Positions 7,514-15,094 of a stretch of 16,058 nucleotides of DNA are shown here, piece by piece. The DNA lies in the NCBI GenBank assembly GCA_003233615.1, contig QIMB01000417.1, positions 1 to 16,058 on the forward strand. The letters run 5' to 3'. Numbering within the stretch: the stretch's first letter is position 1; each line of letters opens with the position of its first letter. The position numbers and the translations under genes were made by a program. The notes under the pieces were generated by a model. It was not told the origin of the DNA. It did not search any database and worked only from the letters and a program-made list of their open reading frames with translations. This DNA comes from Nitrospirota bacterium. Its GTDB lineage: Bacteria > Nitrospirota > Nitrospiria > Nitrospirales > UBA8639.

Positions 7514-7882
7514 TTAGTCACGAGAAAGCTTGATTTGTGCATGTTGGCCGGTCTGTTGAGTGACATCTCGAATCCAAGTCAGATATTCAGGAAGGCCATG
7601 CTGAATTGGAAGAGCGATGACTTCAGGAACGCTGTAGCTATGGATCGATTGTACCACGGTCACCACTCGCTCGAAGGCCTGGCTCACTGTTTTGGCCACT
7701 AGCAACCATTCATGTGCTTCAGTGACTTTGCCTTCCCATTGGAATATTGATCGGACACCAGGAAGTATATTCACGCAGGCCACCAAACTTTGCTCAACTA
7801 ATGCTCTCGCAATATTTGTGGCCTCGGCTTCAGAACCCGCAGTGACCAAGACAACAATTTCATCCATAACCAGCAGGAGCAC
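7514..7882 (-). CDS. cutA: Divalent-cation tolerance protein CutA
   Basis: Small trimeric cytoplasmic CutA1-family protein linked to copper and other divalent-metal tolerance, with a PII-like ferredoxin fold. The VVLVTAGSEAEATNIARALVEQ stretch followed by LVACVNILPGVRSIFQWEGKV and the later EWLLVAKT are the family hallmarks; the C-terminal VPEVIALPI and YLTWIRDV match the last strand and helix. Length is 122 residues with a GTG start at 7880-7882, which has AGGA 9 bases upstream. The first ATG, five codons later at 7865-7867, has no ribosome-binding site, but the conserved part begins only there, so it remains an alternative. It is probably cotranscribed with the M23 gene. Confidence 0.93.
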   Translation of the reverse strand: MLLLVMDEIVVLVTAGSEAEATNIARALVEQSLVACVNILPGVRSIFQWEGKVTEAHEWLLVAKTVSQAFERVVTVVQSIHSYSVPEVIALPIQHGLPEYLTWIRDVTQQTGQHAQIKLSRD

Positions 7883-8019
7883 ACCCCATATTCCTAGAGG
7901 CCTGGCTCAGGGATACGCCCCTCCTCGGACTATGAAGGTATCTATCCAATAGCCTTCATTCTTTATCATTATCGGTTGTTTTTTCGTCACCTGAAGTCTA
8001 AAAATAATCTTCTAGCGGC

Positions 8020-8040
8020 AAAAAATCAACCCATCTTGAT
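8020..8040 (-). terminator. Weak terminator candidate after the lipoprotein gene
   Basis: On the minus strand ATCAA, loop GATGGG, TTGAT is followed at once by a run of T. The stem is short and AT-rich. The position, about 90 bases past the stop at 8129, is suitable, but the structure alone is not convincing. Confidence 0.25.
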
Positions 8041-8128
8041 ACCTTTTTTTAAGTCTTCAATCTTTCCAACGACTTAGACCTGCCACACAATACCCGGTCC
8101 ACTTGTACTGTATTACCAAACACACGCC

Positions 8129-8881
8129 TTAACGTGGTAACAACCGGTTGGGGTCTTGATTAGCCAACCCCACCAAATCCGCGATAGCGGGCTTGAGAGC
8201 CTCTTGAATGGCCTCAGGGTAACTTTCCACCGCATTCTGTAGATTATAATAGGGACTATCAAACTGTTTCCCTTCAAAATCCATAGTCATACTCCAGATG
8301 ACCTTGGTTGGATCATTCACAGGAGTGAGACGAAGGTCCAATGTGAGATCAGTCGTCGTTTCGCTCATGGGCAACCCTAAAATCCAAAATATGGTTCCCA
8401 CAGGACCCAACAGGTATGTGTACAGCCTCCGGTTCCAATCAGTTGAATGCAACCGTCCACGAAACACCACATCTGCCGGTGCTTGTTGAGCATCCTTTGC
8501 ATATGTGACCGATGAATAAATTCCTGCCTCAGAAAGCTCTGCTGCAATAGCCTTGGCAAAATCATGAGAGGGATCAAAGCGGACGATATCCACCTCTTCT
8601 GGGTTTTTGATCATCTCAGGACGTTCATATTTCGTGTCGCCGTAAGGCACAAGAGGAATGGAGGCTTTCCAATATTCTTCCTTTACACCATCGCCTCGTA
8701 AATCTTCTAAGGGAAGCACGATGGCCTTGCCTGGAACTGCTGCGGTTGCTTTGTTGTCCAGATAGGTGCCAGATGCAGATGGTGGATATTGCCAATTTCT
8801 GTCGCCCAGACAACCCGAGGTGGCCATCATGGCCAAGATGACTAGAATGAGGACCCATACTCGTGTGAAAGAAACACGCAT
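8129..8881 (-). CDS. Putative outer-envelope lipoprotein of unknown function
   Basis: I do not recognise the family. The best start is the ATG at 8879-8881, which has a textbook AAGGAG 8 bases upstream; an in-frame start 16 codons earlier has none. The 250-residue product opens with MRVSFTRVWVLILVILAMMA and a lipobox-like TSGC with the acylated residue at Cys24, so it should be exported and lipidated. The mature part contains AIVLPLEDLRGDG and IPLVPYGDTKYERPE, then an alpha/beta stretch (FAKAIAAELSEAGIYSSVTY, ADVVFRGRLHSTDWNR), a hydrophobic segment (YLLGPVGTIFWILGLP) and a beta strand pair (TTTDLTLDLRLTP). This layout recalls lipoproteins with a TolB-N- or GNA1162-like fold, but that is only an impression. 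It stands alone between thrH and cutA. Confidence 0.8.
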   Translation of the reverse strand: MRVSFTRVWVLILVILAMMATSGCLGDRNWQYPPSASGTYLDNKATAAVPGKAIVLPLEDLRGDGVKEEYWKASIPLVPYGDTKYERPEMIKNPEEVDIVRFDPSHDFAKAIAAELSEAGIYSSVTYAKDAQQAPADVVFRGRLHSTDWNRRLYTYLLGPVGTIFWILGLPMSETTTDLTLDLRLTPVNDPTKVIWSMTMDFEGKQFDSPYYNLQNAVESYPEAIQEALKPAIADLVGLANQDPNRLLPR

Positions 8882-9229
8882 CTTTAAGACTCCTTTCTTA
8901 TATGTATGATGACACCGAACCCTGGCCACTCACCTGATAGGTAAGGACATGGGCAAGGGAAGCATTTCATGGGGGAGGGAAACGGCCGGAAATCATAAAG
9001 ATCTCAGAATGAGAAGCAAACATAGCACATTCTACTCTACATAACACCTCAGATGATCGATTTGTATGGATACCACGTACCAAGGCTTTAGGATGCCTGG
9101 GGTTGTGAAAAATGCAGGCAGACTCGCTTGGGCTCTCGGTCTTTTAACAATCGATGGTGCGTCTCGCAGAACGCGACTGTTGTGGTGCAAATCGCCATAC
9201 CCAATCGCTCGATTCAGCTCTCACATGCC
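8882..9229. other. Gene-free spacer upstream of the lipoprotein gene
   Basis: No credible gene. The spacer lies between the thrH stop and the lipoprotein start. The minus strand carries a GCCTG...CAGGC inverted repeat near 9092-9117, without a T-tract, and the AAGGAG ribosome-binding site at the lipoprotein end. No -35/-10 pair convinced me. No tRNA-like cloverleaf was found. Confidence 0.5.
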
Positions 9230-9850
9230 TTAGGAAAGAAATCCGCCTGCACGAGCTATATGCGCTTGAAATTCTTGATAGGTGCTCGCCACAGGAAACT
9301 GCGGATATTCCTGGACAATGGATGCTGGAGGACAAAAGAAAATCCCAGCATCCGCTTCTTGTAACATGGAGACATCGTTATAGGAATCGCCACCTGCGAC
9401 AACTCTGAAACCAAGTGATTTCAATGCGCGTACTGCATGCCGTTTTTGATCGTTCTGACGAAGGAAATAATCAGCAATCAATCCTTCGTCGTCAATGCCT
9501 AGAGTATGACAAAAAATTGTGGGGAACTGAATCTGCTCCATGAGGGGCTGCACGAACTCATAAAAAGTATCCGACAAAATAATCACCTGAGACCGCTGCC
9601 GCAACCAGGCTAGAAATTCTGGCACACCGGGAAGAGGACGTATGTCTCGAACAACGTCATGTATATCGTGAATCGTAATACGGTGAGTACGCAACACATC
9701 CAACCGTTTCTTCATCAGAATATCGTAGTCAGAAATGTCACGAGTCGTGAGTCGTAATTCCTGCAAGCCGACCTTATCGGCGAGCCCCAGCCAAATTTCA
9801 GGGAATAACACCCCTTCCATATCGAGACATGTGATGACTGGTTGTGCCAA
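9230..9850 (-). CDS. thrH: ThrH-type HAD phosphatase (phosphoserine phosphatase / homoserine phosphotransferase)
   Basis: HAD-superfamily enzyme closely resembling Pseudomonas ThrH, which dephosphorylates phosphoserine and can transfer phosphate to homoserine. The 206-residue protein has the ThrH form of motif I, LDMEGVL (Asp10 nucleophile, Glu12 in place of the usual second Asp), the long PEIWLGLADKVGL cap entry, TTRDISDYDILMKKRL (35-50), motif II in ILSDTFYEF (Ser93), Lys136, and the motif GGDSYND (153-159). Length matches the family. The start is TTG at 9848-9850, preceded by GAGGAGAGG; no ATG fits. Its likely roles are serine synthesis or homoserine phosphate metabolism. It lies downstream of the palindromic element and probably has its own transcription start. 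Confidence 0.92.
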   Translation of the reverse strand: MAQPVITCLDMEGVLFPEIWLGLADKVGLQELRLTTRDISDYDILMKKRLDVLRTHRITIHDIHDVVRDIRPLPGVPEFLAWLRQRSQVIILSDTFYEFVQPLMEQIQFPTIFCHTLGIDDEGLIADYFLRQNDQKRHAVRALKSLGFRVVAGGDSYNDVSMLQEADAGIFFCPPASIVQEYPQFPVASTYQEFQAHIARAGGFLS

Positions 9851-10174
9851 TTCTACCTCTCCTCATTTATCAATTATGGGAATGTTGAAAAAAGTCGCCA
9901 GCGGCGTTCTCGCCCTTTTGCCGTGCTCACGTACTGAGCGTACGCTCCGCGCGCCAAAAAGGCTGCGGCCTTGCTGGACGGACTTTTTTGAACATTCCCT
10001 TGGCTGTTGAAGCTTATTGCTCCTCGGGCGTGTATGGGCTATGAAAGTGTTCATATCTAACAGGTCCATTGTCGCCATTCGGCAAAAACTACAGAAAAAA
10101 TCTTGACGATCATAAAAGAATATCGGTCTACGCCACAACTCCCAGAGAAAGATGCATCAGTTTTCCTGAGACAA
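9851..10174. other. Gene-free spacer between gph-like gene and thrH
   Basis: About a third of this 324-base stretch is the palindromic repeat at 9878-9999 (listed separately). The rest, 10000-10174, shows no coding potential on either strand. The spacer should hold the thrH promoter; 9851-9877 contains the thrH ribosome-binding site. Confidence 0.5.
9878..9999. repeat. Large intergenic palindromic repeat (REP/MITE-like), possible bidirectional terminator
   Basis: The outer 19 bases (9878-9896, starting GGGAATGTTGAAAAAAGTC) match the reverse complement of 9981-9999 at 18 of 19 positions. Inside, CCAGC near 9898-9902 and GCTGG near 9973-9977 continue the pairing imperfectly. The centre contains CGTAC, TGAGC, GTACG, an exact small hairpin. 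Both strands read a T-run at the end of the fold, so it could end transcription of the gph operon. It is much more GC-rich in the middle than its flanks. No coding sequence and no clear target-site duplication is visible. I recall very similar palindromes scattered in Nitrospira genomes, but could not check this. Confidence 0.75.
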
Positions 10175-10822
10175 TTACCACAGACCGATAAGATCCCCAG
10201 GTGTTTCGCAATAAAAGTCGGGTTGTAGTGCAACGACTCGTTCGCGATTGCCATAGCCATAGCCCACAGCACATGCTCGAATACCCGCAGCTTGAGCAGC
10301 CCGAACATCGTTGGTGCTATCCCCAATCATCAGGGCATGAGCTGGATCGGCTCCTACTACCTTCATGGCTCGCTCTAACATCACAGGCTCCGGCTTGAGC
10401 TCACTGGTATCTCGTGGTGCTTCCACATGGAGAAACAGATCACGTGCCTGCAAGCCATCAACAATAGCCAGAGTATATTCCAAAGACTTATTCGTTACGA
10501 TGACTTTCTTGCAATCTTTATAGTGCTGAAGAACCTCCCAGATCCCCGGATACCAATTCGTCGTCTGCACACAATGCTTCAAGTAATGCTGGCGAAACAC
10601 ATCCAGAGCCCGATCATATTGATCGGGATTTCCCTCGCCCACCGAAAGACGGAGCAACCGCTTGACGCCATCCCCCACAAAACTAAAAATCTCCTCAACC
10701 GAACGAGTGGGTAATCCCAAATCCCCAAGTGTAAGATTCACGGCAGTCGCGATATCTACCTTAGAATCAATCAGGGTGCCATCAAAATCAAACAACAACA
10801 CCTCCGCACACCATCTTGCCAT
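10175..10822 (-). CDS. gph: HAD-superfamily phosphatase, phosphoglycolate phosphatase-like
   Basis: Cytoplasmic phosphatase of HAD subfamily IA, most like phosphoglycolate phosphatase (Gph), which removes 2-phosphoglycolate. The 215-residue protein carries all HAD motifs: FDFDGTLIDS with Asp12 and Asp14, motif II VIVTNKS (Thr110), Lys143 in LKPEPVML, and MIGDSTNDV with Asp168 and Asp172. The helical cap (about 20-90) is of the Gph size. Related phosphatases such as PpaX share this plan, so the substrate is a family-level inference. The ATG start is 19 bases from the stop of the preceding gene, with no well-spaced ribosome-binding site, suggesting translational coupling. It appears to be the last gene of the ftsK-lolA operon, followed by the large palindromic repeat. 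Confidence 0.85.
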   Translation of the reverse strand: MARWCAEVLLFDFDGTLIDSKVDIATAVNLTLGDLGLPTRSVEEIFSFVGDGVKRLLRLSVGEGNPDQYDRALDVFRQHYLKHCVQTTNWYPGIWEVLQHYKDCKKVIVTNKSLEYTLAIVDGLQARDLFLHVEAPRDTSELKPEPVMLERAMKVVGADPAHALMIGDSTNDVRAAQAAGIRACAVGYGYGNRERVVALQPDFYCETPGDLIGLW

Positions 10823-10841
10823 TCCTAAAACTTTCTTCCCG

Positions 10842-11399
10842 CTATCGCGCTTTCAATTGTCGATGTAAGGAGGTAAACACAGCCTTTTTGGCTGCATCAG
10901 GTTCATTCAATTCCGTCCAACGCACAAAATTTATGAGGCGTTGTCGACCCACATGAGGGGGTAGTTGCGGATGCACAATTTGCCATCGGTCGTAAATAGC
11001 TTTGATATGAAACACATAGGATTCCTGATGGGAATCAGGAACAAATGTCACGCTTTCCCAATGCATGGTTCCAAGCACATCAAACATCACAGGGATTTTG
11101 GCTTCGAGCCCATTCAGAATTTCCCATTGCGTCACATCATGCTCAATATGAAAGTTCGAGATCACCACCACATGTCCCCACGCCACATCTTCTTTCCAAT
11201 CCACATAGGATTCAAGCACGTGCCAAGAAGCGGTCTCGAGTCTGGCGCCTTTCTTATCCAAGGACAAATATTTGTGTAGTGTTTTTGTGGGATCTTCCGT
11301 GATATGCCGATTGAAGGCACGTGAAGACGTTGCACTCACAACCGTAACACTCACCACTATCAAGAAAACAATCTTGATCATTCTCAACATATCGTTCAT
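10842..11399 (-). CDS. Secreted protein of unknown function
   Basis: No family recognised. The 185-residue protein has a Sec signal peptide: a basic start, a hydrophobic core from about residue 8 to 24 (MIKIVFLIVVSVTVVSA) and a plausible cleavage after Ser-Arg-Ala28. The mature ~157 residues form a compact, aromatic-rich domain (YVDWKEDVAWGHVVVISNF, VTQWEILNGL, VLGTMHWESVTFVPDS, YDRWQIVHPQLPPHVGRQR) with mixed strand and helix character and no cysteines. Four in-frame Met codons occur in the first seven; I keep the longest ATG. It lies between the receiver-membrane protein gene (66-base gap) and the gph-like gene (19-base gap), so it is probably cotranscribed. A periplasmic role is likely; the actual function is open. 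Confidence 0.75.
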   Translation of the reverse strand: MNDMLRMIKIVFLIVVSVTVVSATSSRAFNRHITEDPTKTLHKYLSLDKKGARLETASWHVLESYVDWKEDVAWGHVVVISNFHIEHDVTQWEILNGLEAKIPVMFDVLGTMHWESVTFVPDSHQESYVFHIKAIYDRWQIVHPQLPPHVGRQRLINFVRWTELNEPDAAKKAVFTSLHRQLKAR

Positions 11400-11465
11400 A
11401 CGTTACGTCAACCGTCCTTTTGCTGGACAATCATTGCGGAAAGACAACTGAGAGGGAGAAAGCGG

Positions 11466-11942
11466 TTAATCTTTAAAAAGAATAACCAGAATAATGCCGA
11501 GCAGCAGCCAAAGAGGAATGGACAACATAAGACCCCAGGCCAGTCCTTGCGCAGTTTTAAGGCGGCCTTTTAAGGTTTGCTTTTCCAACGCTTTCGAGAT
11601 GCGCAATTTGACATCTTCCAAATGAAACGGTTTCGTAATGTAATCATCCGCCCCACGATTGATGGCCTCTACCGCCGTCCCAATAGAGGGATGCCCTGTA
11701 ATCATCAGAAATATCACATCATTGTTTTTGATTTCACGAATACGCCGCAACAACTCCATGCCATCCATATTGGGCATAATCAAATCAGCCATCACCACAT
11801 CAAAGTCACCTTTCCCGCATTCGTTCAAGGCTTCCTCTCCGTTTTCGACCGCGACGACGACATACCCGAGAGAGAGTAAGTATTCCGACAGTGCTTCCCG
11901 AACACCGCGATCATCATCCACGACCAAGATACGTTCAGCCAT
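11466..11942 (-). CDS. Response-regulator receiver with C-terminal membrane helix
   Basis: A 158-residue protein consisting of a complete CheY-like receiver (about 1-122) followed directly by one hydrophobic helix (about 134-156, LAWGLMLSIPLWLLLGIILV) and a short Lys-Asp end. The receiver keeps all phosphorylation residues: Asp10 and Asp11 acidic pair, Asp53 phosphoacceptor in MADLIMP, Thr82 in MITGHPS, and Lys104 in ITKPFH. There is no DNA-binding or enzymatic output domain. No signal peptide is present, so the receiver should stay cytoplasmic with a C-terminal tail anchor. The ATG start has AAAGGA about 10 bases upstream. No histidine kinase gene lies in the window. Its neighbours are lolA (57-base gap) and a secreted unknown, hinting at an envelope-linked role. 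Confidence 0.88.
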   Translation of the reverse strand: MAERILVVDDDRGVREALSEYLLSLGYVVVAVENGEEALNECGKGDFDVVMADLIMPNMDGMELLRRIREIKNNDVIFLMITGHPSIGTAVEAINRGADDYITKPFHLEDVKLRISKALEKQTLKGRLKTAQGLAWGLMLSIPLWLLLGIILVILFKD

Positions 11943-11999
11943 TGCGGTTCATCCTTTTTGAAAATTCCCAGAGCCTCTGCACCAATCGCACGCTCTTTT

Positions 12000-12683
12000 T
12001 TAAAACGTGGGGAAATCAACCACGACCACATCGGGTGGAAGGGTAAACTTCAGCAGATCATCTGAAAGCCCTTGATTGACCTGGAGATGATCAAAACGTA
12101 CACGAGAAATATTTCCATTGGCATCAACGATGGTCATGTCTTGAATGAGATAGGAATCAGGGAATACATGCAATTCGATTTCTTTGATCGTCGGAGCAGT
12201 ATCCCCGTCGGGTTTCGGGACTAAGATTATTCTGGGCACATCGGTCTGCTCTTGAGATGTATCCGCAGCTTCCGAAACGATAAACTGTTCTGCCAGTTTC
12301 CCCACACCCAACAGCAGCGATAAAGGACCTTTTGACGCCGCAATTTGCGTGAGCGTGCCTTTGACAACTTGTTGATGCTCGGGCACATACATCATGACCG
12401 CATCTCCATCCACATAGATCATTTCTTCAGACGGTTGGAGATAATCCCATCGTAATAAGCCGGGCTTTTTTAAAAAGAACTGTCCCGTCGACTCAAACCC
12501 TGTTGCAAATCCTTCAATGATGGTCTCCTGCGTGAACGTTCCCTGTAAGTCCTGAATCTTCGCGTAGGACTCATCTACACGTTGAACCACATCATCGACG
12601 GTGGAGGCCAACACCTCCATTCCCTGTGCCACAAGTATCATTCCCCAGAACACGATGAGGTTCACCATAGTTAATCTCTTCAT
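12000..12683 (-). CDS. lolA: Outer-membrane lipoprotein carrier protein LolA
   Basis: Periplasmic chaperone that takes lipoproteins from the LolCDE transporter to the outer membrane. The 227-residue product starts with a signal peptide (MKRLTMVNLIVFWGMILVAQ, cleavage near residues 26-28). The mature part shows the LolA hallmarks: an opening helix with YAKIQDLQGTFTQETI, the GQFFLKKPGLLRWDYLQP block (the conserved KPxxxRW segment), IYVDGDAVMMYVPEHQQV, and a late NGNISRVRFDHLQVNQGLSDDLLKFTLPPDVVVVD. Its ATG overlaps the ftsK stop codon as ATGA, so translation of the two is coupled; GGAG lies about 6 bases upstream. A Gln/Thr/Asp-rich insertion near residues 139-150 is slightly unusual. Confidence 0.93.
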   Translation of the reverse strand: MKRLTMVNLIVFWGMILVAQGMEVLASTVDDVVQRVDESYAKIQDLQGTFTQETIIEGFATGFESTGQFFLKKPGLLRWDYLQPSEEMIYVDGDAVMMYVPEHQQVVKGTLTQIAASKGPLSLLLGVGKLAEQFIVSEAADTSQEQTDVPRIILVPKPDGDTAPTIKEIELHVFPDSYLIQDMTIVDANGNISRVRFDHLQVNQGLSDDLLKFTLPPDVVVVDFPTF

Positions 12684-15058
12684 CCAATCTCCGCTGCGGC
12701 GGTTCCTCGAGCCAGAACCTCTCGTCGACCATCACGTCCCGGGGCGCTCACAAGGCCTTCTTCTTCCATGTGTTCAATCATCCGGGCCGCACGAGGATAT
12801 CCCACCCTCAGGCGTCGTTGAAGAAAAGACGCGGATGCTTGTCCGGTCGTCATAATTAATTCTCGAGCTCGTTCATAGGTTTCATCGACCTCCTGATCTT
12901 CGGTCGGCGATTCTTGCGCTAACGCCAAAGCCGCTTCATCGTAGACCGGAGAAGCTTGCGCTTTCACCCACTCCACCACATTCCGAACTTCATCGTCTGA
13001 CACATAGGGCCCATGAAGGCGAACGAGTCGCCCGGTTCCAGACGCTAAAAACAGCATATCACCTTTTCCCAATAAACTTTCGGCGCCATTGGCATCAAGA
13101 ATTGTTCGCGAATCAATCTTTGAGGACACTTGATACGCAATGCGTGCAGGAAAGTTCGCCTTAATAAGACCAGTCACGACATCCACCGATGGTCGTTGTG
13201 TCGCTAAGACAAGATGAATTCCCGAAGCCCTGGCCATTTGTGCGAGTCGAGCAATGCGATCCTCAATATCTTTCGGCCCCACCATCATCAGATCCGCAAA
13301 TTCATCAATAACGACCACAATATAGGGTAATGGCGTCCGCTCCTCGATTGGCGTCTCCAAGGAAGGCGCCTCCTCAATCTCCATCGACTGACCTTTCGAT
13401 AATGTCTTTTTGCTCCGACCGGTTGAACCGGTTTCTTGAAGCTCGGCGACTCTCCGATTGTAGGCAGCAATGCTCCGAACGCCTAATTCGGCTAACACCC
13501 GATAGCGCCGTTCCATTTCCTGCACCACCCAGCTCAGACCTCGAACGGCTTCTTTCGGATTCGTAATCACAGGCCGAATGAGATGAGGAATGCCATCATA
13601 TACTTGTAATTCCAACACTTTAGGATCAATCAAGAGGAGCTTCACCTCATCGGGATGGGCCGTGAACAGAATATTCAATAACAAACAGTTCAACCCCACA
13701 CTTTTACCTGAACCGGTTGAGCCAGCCACCAGCAGATGTGGCATCGTGCACAGATCAATGACCACCGGCCGACCATAAATATCCTTCCCCAGCGCCATGG
13801 CCAATTTTGACCGCGCCCGCAAAAATGTCTCGGACGTCAACATATCTTTCAATCCCACGGTTTCCCGCTTGGGATTCGGCACTTCAAAACCGACCGTAGA
13901 TTTACGAGGGAGAGGCGCCACGACCCGAATCTTCGATGCCTTCAGCGCCATGGCCAAATCATCGGCCAAGTTCACAATACGCGAGACCTTAATACCCGGC
14001 CCGGGAGCAAATTCATACATGGTAATGACCGGACCGGGATGCACATCAGTCACGCTTCCTTGAATCCCAAAACTGGCTAACGTCTGCACCAGAATGTCGG
14101 ACTGGGATTTCAATACCGCATCCGTTTGATGGGCCGCCCGAGCCGCATGCGTATCCAGAAGATCTGCAGCCGACGGCATTTCATAGGATTCTGACACAGT
14201 TTTGCGCGTCACATACTCCTTATCCGTTTGGTCCGTCAACGCCAAACGTGGCTCAGTTTCTAGCAGAATTGGGTGAGGCTCTGATTGCGCCTTTGACTCT
14301 TTGCTCGATTCCAAGATGCCATCCGAACCCAAACTCCCAATCCCTCCCCGAGCAGCTAACTCCCGATTAATGCGAATTGATTTATTCTTTTTCGGTTCAG
14401 CATCCTGCGACCGCCATTCACGATCTTTTATTGTCGCAAGGAATGCGACCACGCGATCCCACACACGTCCTCCAAGGCCTATCGTGCCGCGAGCCATTTG
14501 TCCAAGTGACACCGGCACCAACAACAAAAAGGCCACCAACAACATGGCACCGACAATAATCATGGCGCCAGTAACGCCAAAATAGGTTCCAAGAAATTCC
14601 GAAACCTCCTGCCCAATGAACCCGCCGGAGGTACGGCTCAATACATCTGCAGTGACGATAGGCGAAGTTTGCAGATGCAGGAAGGCACTGACGGACAAGA
14701 TCGCCAACAATGCGCCCACCAACCCTACAAGAGTCACGCGCAAACGTTCAGACCAGAGTACCGACAACCCAAATCCCACGAACAATAGGGGCACCACAAA
14801 TGCACCCCCACCCACTGTCGTCAATAACATAAAGGCTGTCGTGGAACCCACAATCCCCACAGCATTCTCAGAAACCACTTGAGAGGAAGAATGAGGGAAC
14901 AGTAGAACCGGATCGGCTGGCGAAAAGGTCAAAAGACTGAGACACCACAAAATTCCGACGGTGGCAAGAAAAATCCCTGCAATTTGAACGGTTAATGAAG
15001 AATGTTCCGGGGAAGATTTCTTACTTTTAACGAGTTTCTTATTCGGGAAAATACTCAT
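12680..15058 (-). CDS. ftsK: DNA translocase FtsK/SpoIIIE
   Basis: Septum-located DNA pump that clears the chromosome terminus at division and activates XerCD recombination. The 792-residue protein has four N-terminal transmembrane regions (about residues 27-47, 66-104, 108-130, 154-184) and a short charged linker (about 195-300). The translocase alpha/beta motor follows, with Walker A GSTGSGKS at 446-453 and Walker B VVVIDEFAD near 580-590, plus the LATQRPSVDVVTGLIKANFP signature. The winged-helix gamma domain that reads orienting DNA motifs occupies the last ~65 residues (TTGQASASFLQRRLRVGYPRA onwards). It lacks the long linker of E. coli FtsK. No ribosome-binding site precedes the ATG, and a possible promoter ends a few bases before it, so translation may be leaderless. 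The stop overlaps lolA. Confidence 0.96.
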   Translation of the reverse strand: MSIFPNKKLVKSKKSSPEHSSLTVQIAGIFLATVGILWCLSLLTFSPADPVLLFPHSSSQVVSENAVGIVGSTTAFMLLTTVGGGAFVVPLLFVGFGLSVLWSERLRVTLVGLVGALLAILSVSAFLHLQTSPIVTADVLSRTSGGFIGQEVSEFLGTYFGVTGAMIIVGAMLLVAFLLLVPVSLGQMARGTIGLGGRVWDRVVAFLATIKDREWRSQDAEPKKNKSIRINRELAARGGIGSLGSDGILESSKESKAQSEPHPILLETEPRLALTDQTDKEYVTRKTVSESYEMPSAADLLDTHAARAAHQTDAVLKSQSDILVQTLASFGIQGSVTDVHPGPVITMYEFAPGPGIKVSRIVNLADDLAMALKASKIRVVAPLPRKSTVGFEVPNPKRETVGLKDMLTSETFLRARSKLAMALGKDIYGRPVVIDLCTMPHLLVAGSTGSGKSVGLNCLLLNILFTAHPDEVKLLLIDPKVLELQVYDGIPHLIRPVITNPKEAVRGLSWVVQEMERRYRVLAELGVRSIAAYNRRVAELQETGSTGRSKKTLSKGQSMEIEEAPSLETPIEERTPLPYIVVVIDEFADLMMVGPKDIEDRIARLAQMARASGIHLVLATQRPSVDVVTGLIKANFPARIAYQVSSKIDSRTILDANGAESLLGKGDMLFLASGTGRLVRLHGPYVSDDEVRNVVEWVKAQASPVYDEAALALAQESPTEDQEVDETYERARELIMTTGQASASFLQRRLRVGYPRAARMIEHMEEEGLVSAPGRDGRREVLARGTAAAEIG

Positions 15059-15065
15059 TCAAAAA

Positions 15066-15094
15066 ATCGTACCATAAGGGTTTCTATTGATCAA
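15066..15094 (-). promoter_or_regulatory. Possible sigma-70 type promoter of the ftsK operon
   Basis: On the minus strand TTGATC (15089-15094) and TACGAT (15066-15071) are separated by exactly 17 bases, each matching the consensus at 4 of 6 positions. The predicted transcription start would fall at or next to the ftsK ATG at 15056-15058. Short motifs of this quality occur by chance, so confidence is low. Confidence 0.35.

Noticed and set aside
7883..8128. Possible small gene or riboswitch upstream of cutA
   Set aside because: The sequence is AT-rich with scattered T-runs; no conserved riboswitch core or open frame with a ribosome-binding site was seen.
9092..9230. Possible pseudogene or RNA gene after thrH
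   Set aside because: Frames here are short and mutually overlapping with no recognisable protein remnant; the GCCTG/CAGGC repeat has no supporting structure around it.
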